This document shows, piece by piece, positions 56,995-64,000 of a stretch of DNA of 64,000 nucleotides (within the stretch, counting starts at the first letter, position 1; the number at the start of each line of letters is the position of its first letter). Made by a program: the position numbers and the translations under genes. The DNA comes from Arenicola marina (Eukaryota > Annelida > Polychaeta > Arenicolidae): the NCBI GenBank assembly GCA_964019135.1, contig OZ025255.1, positions 20,313,708-20,377,707 of the forward strand. Reading direction: 5' to 3'. The notes below the pieces were generated by a model. The model was not told where the DNA came from and searched no databases. It was given only the letters and a program-made list of their open reading frames with translations.

Positions 56995-57870
56995 GCCTAT
57001 TATATATACCTCTCCATATAGATACCGCCCCATTATATATAACTCCCAATATAGATACCGCCCATTATATAAAACTCCCCATATAGATACCGTCCATCAT
57101 ATATAACTCTCCATATAGAAACCGCCGATTATATATAACTCCCAATATAGATACCGCCCATTATATCAAACTCCCCATATAGATACCGCCCATCATATAT
57201 AACTCACCATATAGAAACCGCCCGATTTATATATAACTCCCAATATAGATACCGCCCATTATATAAAACTCTCCATATAGAACCGCCGATTATATATAAA
57301 TCTCCATATAGAACCGCCGATTATATATAAATCTCCATATAAAAACCGCCGATTATATATAACTCACCATATAGAAACGCCGATTATATATAACTCCAAT
57401 ATAGATACCGCCCATTATATAAAACTCTCCATATAGAACCGCCGATTATATATAAATCTCCATATAGAAACCGCCGATTATATATAACTCTCCATATAGA
57501 AACCGCCAATTATATATAACTCACCATATAGAAACCGCCGATTATATATAACTCCCAATATAGATACCTCCCATTATATATAACTCCCCATATAGATACC
57601 GTCCATCATATATAACTCCCATATAGATACTTCCCATTATATATAACTCCCATATAGATACCGCCCATTATATATAACTCCCCATATAGATACCGTCCAT
57701 TATATATAACTCCCCGTATAGATACCGCCCATTATATATAACTCCCATATAGATACCGCCCATTATATATAACTCCCATATAGATACCGCCCATTATATA
57801 TAACTCCCATATAGATACCGCCCATTATATATAACTCCCCATATAGATACCGCCCATTATCGCCCCATAG
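56995..57870. repeat. ~32-bp AT-rich minisatellite
   Basis: About 28 units with core catatagataccgcccatta preceded by tatataact. Variants agaaaccgccgatt and agataccgtccatc alternate in a partly regular order, suggesting duplication of two- and three-unit blocks. Units vary from 29 to 33 bp through loss of C or A in short runs. Confidence 0.94.
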
Positions 57871-58835
57871 TAAACGCAATCAGTAAACACAATCGATATA
57901 CAGTGCCCCATTTAAATATCGCCCTGCGTAGATACCGCCCATTGGCCTTACTGCCCCATTATAGAAACCCGCCCCACAGTGATCCAGTGGGCATGCTGCC
58001 GGAGAGTCCGTACCGGGTTCGCAGGTGCAAGAGTCTTAGGGTCGGGCATATGTGGGTGATGGGATGTGGGTGGCGTGTAGCAGGGGTGGGCAAGGTGGGT
58101 GGTATGAAGGGCGGTGAGCCAGCGGTTAGAGGGGTCGGGCTAGGTGGGGGGGGCGGGGGGGGGGGTACGGTTTCTTTCCAAGCTTCTTCCGCTCTTCTGT
58201 GTTTACACTGGCAGGAAATCTGAGCTTGGTAAAACCCAACTAGACCCGACATCCCCCGTCGGGACCGATGCCGTCATCCCCGGTCGGGGGGCCTGTCGGG
58301 AGCCCGGTCCGTGTGGTCACGTGTCTGCAAGGTGATCCACCGACCGAAAACACGTGTACATGGTATCTATAGGGGGCACTTGTCACAACTAGACACCTCT
58401 CATACCTCTGACTGTGGCTAGATTATACTTTACATGAACAGATATTGCAGCCGAAATTGGTGTCGACCCAAAAAAGCAGACACTATATATAACACATGAG
58501 GACTACGAATTGAGCCCCACTTAACAAAACGGCAGCTCCAGTAAATGAGGCTGTATATATGCCTCTACATGGTTTGTCATGGCAATCATCTGTGGCGATG
58601 GGAACAACGAACGGGCTTTGACATTCGACCGAACACACAACGGCGCAAAAGCCAAAGGGACAAATGATATCATAGGAAAACTTCCAACGAAAGGAGAAAA
58701 AAATCTAACTGGGCAAAATTCAACGCGACGATATCTCATGGACTAATCCCACAGGACAAAATCCCTCGGGAAAAATCCAAGAGGACAGAATTAAGCACCG
58801 AGGACAAATTGCGCGACAAAGCATCTCGTTAAAAA
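57871..58835. other. Unique stretch with one exon-like segment
   Basis: Contains decayed array units to about 57970, a G run (58143-58164) and an exon-like segment (58215-58331). A series of gggacaaa/aggacaaaat-type strings (58640-58815) suggests a degenerate short tandem repeat. Confidence 0.5.
58215..58331 (+). CDS. Possible internal exon, 117 nt, unrecognised
   Basis: A pyrimidine-rich acceptor (cttctgtgtttacactggcag) precedes a stop-free 117-nt stretch that ends CTGCAAG before GTGATC. The length is a multiple of three, so the exon is phase-symmetric. The peptide is GC-coded and not repetitive (KSELGKTQLDPTSPVG early, ACREPGPCGHVS late). No family recognised. Splice signals and openness are seen; that it is a real exon is inference. 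Confidence 0.25.
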
Positions 58836-59080
58836 TATCGCAGGGTTTAACGGCACATATCGCAGGGTTTAACGGCACGTGGATCGATGGTTCGAGCCCC
58901 GCTGTGGTCATGTCTGTGTGTTCGCAGGATAAAGATCCCATGTCCTTGTTTTGCAAATAGTAGGGGGTTACCCCCGCGGATATGGCTCCACTCTCCCTGC
59001 CTTCTCCATTGACGCGATATGACCAGAATTGGTTAAGCGTTCTGAATATACAACCAACCAAGCAGTCTGATTGCGACAAA
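58836..59080 (+). mobile_element. tRNA-derived SINE, family B, copy 2
   Basis: Begins with a 22-bp duplication (two copies of atatcgcagggtttaacggc), then a B box (GGTTCGAGCCC, about 58889), then a body homologous to copy 1 at 46965-47140 (gcaaatagtaggg, atggctcc). It ends gatatgaccagaattggtt followed by caaccaaccaa. That 3' end recalls SINE tails in gastropod genomes, from memory only. Confidence 0.72.
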
Positions 59081-60300
59081 TGTCGATTGGACTGGATATA
59101 GTTTCATTGTCTCACCCTAAGGTCTGAAATGTCCACGTGGTAACTTCACTAGGGGTGGAGTGGGTAAGGGGTGATGACTGTGATGTGGGTGGGATGGGTT
59201 AAGGGTGTAAAGGGTTTTAGTGGCGCTGGACGGGGGGGGGGGGCGGGGTGGTAGTGGAGTTGTGACTATGGGTGTGGGTTGCGGGTGTGTGGGGTTAGTG
59301 GTTGGGGCTGGGTTGTGACATGGGTGTTGGGTGTGAGTTGTGGGGGGGCGGGGGGGTAGTGGTGGGGGCAGGGTTGCGGTAGGCGAGGTGTGTCGGTCCG
59401 GGGTGGGTAGAGGCTTGAGGGTGACGATGGGTTGTGGAGTCTGAAGTGGGTCAATGGGACTGGGGGCTGGGGACGGATTATTGGGGGGTTGGTGAGGCTG
59501 GGGTTGGGAGGAGCTGGGGCGGCTGGGGGGCTGGAAGGGAGCGGATTGGAAGCTGGAGGGGGGTGGGGGCGGCTTAGAGGTGGGGGTGATGTTTCAGTCA
59601 GACCGAGGTTGGCAGATAATCAAAGCCGCTACCGGGGGAGTTCGGCCCGTAACCATGGTGATTGCCGTCAGGGTCACTGCGGGTAATGGGGTCAGGCCAC
59701 GGGGTGCAGGTAAACCCGCCCCACTGCTTCCGCCACCCCCCCCCCCCGCTTCCCCAACCCCATCTTACATGACACCTCGCCACCCCACCCTCCCACGCTT
59801 GTCATTCCAATCCACGTCGTGCACCCAGATCGCTCACGTAGAAACCTAACTTTTTTCACCTTTTCCAGGAAACTCGGAGGACGGGGGGTCGGGTTTAGGG
59901 TGTGCGTGTGTGTGGGGCGGGGGGGCGGGGGGCAGGGGGGGGGGGGGTGCAGGTTTGATTTCATTTTCTGCCAGTATTTCAAAAACTGTTAACATTGAAA
60001 AAAGTAATTACATGGAGGTGTAGTGGCCAAGACGATCGATGCCGAGTGCCCCCCCCCCTTGACCCCCCCTCCCTCCCAGCCGGAAACCAGCGCCGCCGGA
60101 CTGAGGGCTTGTCGCTGCCCTCTGACCACCGCTCTCCTGTCTGGCAGCCCCGCGGTGTTTTGTCTGTACCTTATCTGTGACACTCCATGTCAGACTAGAA
60201 ATGATGAAGTGGAGAATGACCGCAAATCACCAGCCCGCATTTGCCTCTACTTCAGCTGACATTCATCAAGACATCAGCTATGGGGGGGCGGGGGGGGGGG
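59081..60300. other. G/C-biased low-complexity stretch
   Basis: Dominated by GT/G-rich DNA (59150-59580: ggtgtggg, gggttgtgg strings) and G or C runs (59231-59241, 59738-59749, 59937-59947, 60048-60056, 60283-60301). A short exon-like piece at 59598-59682 is listed separately. Open frames otherwise follow the base bias. Confidence 0.5.
59598..59682 (+). CDS. Possible short exon, unrecognised
   Basis: Acceptor-like gatgtttcag, an 85-nt stretch open in two frames, then a donor-like GG before GTAATG. One frame gives KAATGGVRPVTMVIAVRVTA (strand-like, hydrophobic), the other a basic cysteine-containing peptide. Openness in two frames and weak splice signals make this tentative. Confidence 0.12.
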
Positions 60301-62959
60301 GTGGAGGGGTATTCCTCGAGAATACGCTTTTCATTTCGCCGTGAACTGGGAATGAGGAAAAAAATTCTCCATGAACTGGGAATTAGCCGACCGTCGTGAT
60401 CAAGGATTTTCATTAATCGTAAACTGTGAATTTTAATATTAGATAACCGTGAATCGGGAAATCGAGAAATTTATATCATGTATCCGCCCTCCTTTTGTAT
60501 GCGGGTAGTTCTCGGCATAATGCTTCGTGACGTGGAAAATAAAGACTTTTTTCTTCGTGATCTGGGAACAAGACCACCCCTTGCTCCCCCCCCCCCCCCC
60601 CCCCCCAGCTTTTACCTATTGAACCCCTGTAACTTAGTTCGTTCTTTTCGCCTTTCGTTCTGCTTCTACACGTGCATGGATATATATATATATATACATC
60701 TTTCCACTATTTCTGTATCTCTATGTCCGTCTATTCTCTTTGTATCTCACGTCTCTCTCTTGTCACACCACACCACGGTCCCTGGTGCCTTACTATGACA
60801 GTGTGGCACTGGCACCAGCTGCGTGATTGATGAGTAGTTAACCCTTGGTCACGTGGGCACTAGGAGCGCCTCCTGATTGGCCTGGACGGGCGGATATTGG
60901 CAACCGGAAGTAGGACTTAACCACCCTCCCCTACAGGACAGGAGCCAGACCGCTATAGAACGCCCTGGGACGCCTGGACAATACACGCAGGATGGGCAGG
61001 GGGGGGGGAAGGGCGAGGCGTGGGGATTGGGGAGGGGGGGGGGGGGGGTAGAGGGGCGACTTAAATTAAGAAGACCCCGGCGAATTTAGTAAAAAATCTG
61101 ACAGAAGGGTCCCCGGGGACGTGCACTGGACCAGTTTGCACCCTTTTCCCGTCGGTGTGGAGACTTATTTACCCTGGCGGCCGCCGTAGCGTCCCGGCGT
61201 GCATAGCATCAATAAGACATGTCGAGTGGCTGTGCGGGTTTTAAATAACGCCGCCCGGCTAGGCGACTCTGGAGCTAGGTGGGTAGGACCCCTATCAGGG
61301 TCAGTCACAAGAGGGTAGAGGGGGAGCGTGCCCTTGCAGATGGTCACCCCACGACCTTCTTACTATGGCAACGGTCTACTCACAGAGAAGACGGCCAGTG
61401 GAATATTAACGCTGGTGTTTTGTTTTCTTTCATAAGGATCATTGGGAAGGGAAATTAGCAGTTAAATTGGATTGGCAGGATATGGACGATGTTTTTGTGG
61501 GAACGGTAGGGCTAGGGTTTGTGGTGCAGACAGAGGGCAATTTAGAAAAGCGACATCCCGAAGATTCATCCTCCTAATACCCACCAACGCAGGCCAAACC
61601 ATCGGGTCTCAACCCCTATGGTTTATCATGCACACTGCAGGAGTCAGGATCAAACATCTTTGTCAACATGACGAAAAAAGCTCTTTTATGCTCATGTTTT
61701 CTCATGTTGCCCCACGTAATATTTTATAAGAACTGAACTCCTTATTGTACTTCACGGCCTCAGGCCCATGGTGCATAGATAAAGGAAACAACTTCGACGA
61801 GACAGACTATTTTATCACACAGTTCTCATATAAAAGGCCCTATGAATAATTGCTGCTGATACAGTTCATACCTAACCTGTCTTCTCGTGGAGTGTTATTC
61901 CTCGTCCCCGTCTCTATGGCTAAGTTAGGACCCGAACTCAGTTTGGAAAGTGCTGCACGGTACTTTATGATGTTTAGGGCAGAAAGGTACTTCTCCGGCT
62001 CTTACACCAACAGTAAGGTGGAAGCTTACTTCAACCTTACTGTTGGTTCAAGAGTTAACTGCACTGTGCCTTTCCCGCAGTCTTTCAGTCGCTAGCGAAA
62101 CATATGAAGCAATACGTTCACCTTCCCCGACTTCTTGTAAAATAAATACTGCCCTAAGTCCATATCTAAACAACAAACTTTTGACTTTTGACACCCAATT
62201 ATCGTGACCTGCTTGTTCTCTACATAATAACATCCTATACGCGGCTTTTGGAAGCCTACCGTCCTTTCATATGAACTAACTTAACCCAGTTCTTGACGGG
62301 CTTTAACAAGTAACTTATGTACAATGGCTCTCTTCCCATTCACATAGAGCAGCTACATTGCTCGTTGTCAAAGATACTCCAAGTGGACGTAAAATGATAA
62401 AAGGCTTCGACTGAATTTTAATAACCGTGAGTTCCTCCTGGCTTTCATGTCATTTTCGTTAGCAGCTAGCGCTGACCCAATGCAATGCATAGTCATGTTT
62501 GCAAAGGCGAGGCAGGACATGTCGAGACAAGTATATTATATATATATTTATAAACATACTACATGCTAAGTATATTATTATAGCTCCAAGAGGCAACCAT
62601 CGAATCCGCATTATAGAGCAAGTTTAATTCAATATTAACAACCAGTCAGATATGAGCGACATATTGCGGCAATCACACCAAACTGGACGAACCTGTGTTT
62701 ATGTTAGCGGGTGATCCACCGCCCAGCCTCCACCCCCCAGCACCATCTCGTGCCTCCCGCCCGCCCCCCCTGCCCCTCCCAACACGACGCCCAGTCTACC
62801 CCCCCAAACCACCATCTCGCGCATCCCGCCCGCCCCCCCCCCCCCACCTTCCCCAACTCTGGGCCAGATCGCCAGAAGGGCATCTCCACGGCATGTTTCG
62901 CGGTATTTAAAACATGCTACTTCCGGTTCCATTGTGCTTCCGGTTCCATCGCACCGCGG
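60301..62959. other. Unique stretch, no gene recognised
   Basis: A degenerate gtgaactgggaat-type repeat (60335-60575, about 50-bp spacing) comes first. It is followed by a C run (60587-60605), a TA microsatellite (60679-60696), G runs (61001-61048), a perfect inverted repeat (arms 62007-62019 and 62034-62046) and C-rich DNA at 62720-62850. The ORF at 61850-62095 spans the inverted repeat and shows no family. Confidence 0.5.
62007..62046. other. Perfect 13-bp inverted repeat
   Basis: Arm ccaacagtaaggt (62007-62019) is perfectly complementary to 62034-62046 across a 14-base spacer. No U-rich tract follows, so it is not a bacterial-type terminator. Its role is unknown. Confidence 0.7.
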
Positions 62960-63159
62960 NNNNNNNNNNNNNNNNNNNNNNNNNNNNNNNNNNNNNNNNN
63001 NNNNNNNNNNNNNNNNNNNNNNNNNNNNNNNNNNNNNNNNNNNNNNNNNNNNNNNNNNNNNNNNNNNNNNNNNNNNNNNNNNNNNNNNNNNNNNNNNNNN
63101 NNNNNNNNNNNNNNNNNNNNNNNNNNNNNNNNNNNNNNNNNNNNNNNNNNNNNNNNNNN
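62960..63159. other. Assembly gap (200 N)
   Basis: Exactly 200 N, a conventional size for a gap of unknown length. The left side ends in a tandem duplication of cttccggttccat (about 62921-62955), so the gap probably hides a repeat the assembler could not resolve. Confidence 0.98.
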
Positions 63160-64000
63160 ACCCAGCCAATCGGTCAAAACTAGAGCGGTCATTACTAACA
63201 GCGACATGACATCTCGTCTAACACGCTAGGTCGCGTTACTTGTCATGTATCTTCATATATGTCGTCGTATGGTGGTGTTACAGACTTACCACTAAGGATG
63301 ATGGAACGCTTCTTGGTATGGGAACATGTTGGCTGTTGTTACCATTGGTTTACTCACCAAAACCATGCATAATATCATTGCATTCATCGAAAATCCGATA
63401 TTCTTCCCATATCAAGTTTCAACATTATTTGATTACACGTCTATTGTGCTTGCAATATCGCCCTATTGATTTAAATATGCACAAGCAGTAAAAGGTAATA
63501 TCGTAATGTATCATATGGTGATGTATAATATAAGTGTATACATATAATAATGTATAATATTAATGCATACATATATTAATTATAGTATTAATGCATACAT
63601 ATAATAATGTATAGTATTATTGTATACATATAATATTAAGTAAACGAAATTTAATGCATAACATTAATATATATATTATTAACATAATATTAACTGTGAA
63701 TTAATTTACATTAAACACAATTAGGTTCCACTGCACCGTACTTCACCTGTAAAAAAACACTCCGAATTTACGGAAAACTAAGAAAGTACCAAGTTGGTAC
63801 TGAAAGTACTGAAGTCTTGTAGAAAATATACAGCTTGATGATGAGCTGGATTAAATCAGATAAAGCCGAACCCTGAACAGAATTAATCCCGCTGTAGTTC
63901 TCAAGCTCCAGTTGCTCAAAGTTGCGACTTATCCGCCACATGCTTTAATACTGTGTCATTGCAAAATTGACTATTTGTCTGTCAAAACTGCTGTCTGTCT
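63160..64000. other. AT-rich end of window
   Basis: No gene recognised. At 63500-63700 there is a degenerate AT-rich repeat (gcatacatataataatgtat pieces at about 30-45 bp spacing). The rest is unique. Confidence 0.55.

Noticed and set aside
1-64000. LTR retroelement, endogenous virus or Polinton
   Set aside because: No recognisable polymerase, integrase, protease or capsid-like stretch and no paired long terminal repeats were seen on either strand.

Overview
The window looks like eukaryotic nuclear DNA, most likely from a marine invertebrate. It has a large intron opening at a canonical GT donor, tRNA-derived SINEs and a very heavy load of long-unit minisatellites. The tail regions of one SINE family resemble molluscan SINEs I know from memory, and the single recognisable gene belongs to an invertebrate receptor family, so a mollusc (perhaps a gastropod) is my best guess. 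Species cannot be fixed by reading alone. Nothing bacterial, organellar, viral or CRISPR-like was seen.

One gene is supported with confidence: the first coding exon (21242-21901, + strand) of a rhodopsin-class receptor of the GnRH/corazonin/AKH receptor superfamily. It encodes the N-terminus and TM1 to TM4 and ends at a GT donor, at the place where human GNRHR exon 1 also ends. I found no exon for TM5 to TM7 in the remaining 42 kb, so the first intron is either at least that long or the gene continues outside the window. Several short exon-like or ORF-like stretches (7278-7514, 11802-11861 on the minus strand, 12562-13098, 28448-28654, 36743-36823, 38127-38263, 39713-39985, 41640-41805, 54191-54397, 58215-58331, 59598-59682) are listed with low confidence.

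The dominant content is tandem repeats. More than twenty arrays with units of about 11 to 62 bp add up to roughly 22 kb, about a third of the window. Main arrays: 1-3765 (28/31/34 bp), 5226-6172 (33 bp), 7741-7965 with 8505-8742 (32 bp, split), 14430-15120 (about 30 bp, degenerate), 17290-19530 (32/28 bp), 19866-20191 (30 bp), 21887-23555 (25/27 bp, grown from the receptor's splice donor), 28262-28445 (12 bp), 29592-29775 (62 bp), 31440-32775 (27 bp), 35085-35690 (36 bp), 37567-37730 (32 bp), 40135-41620 (28 bp), 42100-42625 with 43105-44135 (49 bp, split), 44665-44840, 48003-48185 (23 bp, one CRE octamer per unit), 49140-52015 (39 bp), 52880-53850 (22 bp), 55330-56620 (G-rich), 56995-57870 (32 bp). 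Almost all long open frames in the window are by-products of these arrays.

Dispersed repeats between the arrays include two tRNA-derived SINE families with two copies each (11881-12056 and 26362-26517; 46965-47140 and 58836-59080), single tRNA-like SINE heads, a 1.1-kb element with long imperfect inverted ends (about 11258-12372), and a diverged repeat pair at 14.2 and 16.5 kb. The palindromic octamer TGACGTCA is greatly over-represented, and several copies lie near RFX X-box-like motifs. There is one 200-base assembly gap (62960-63159).
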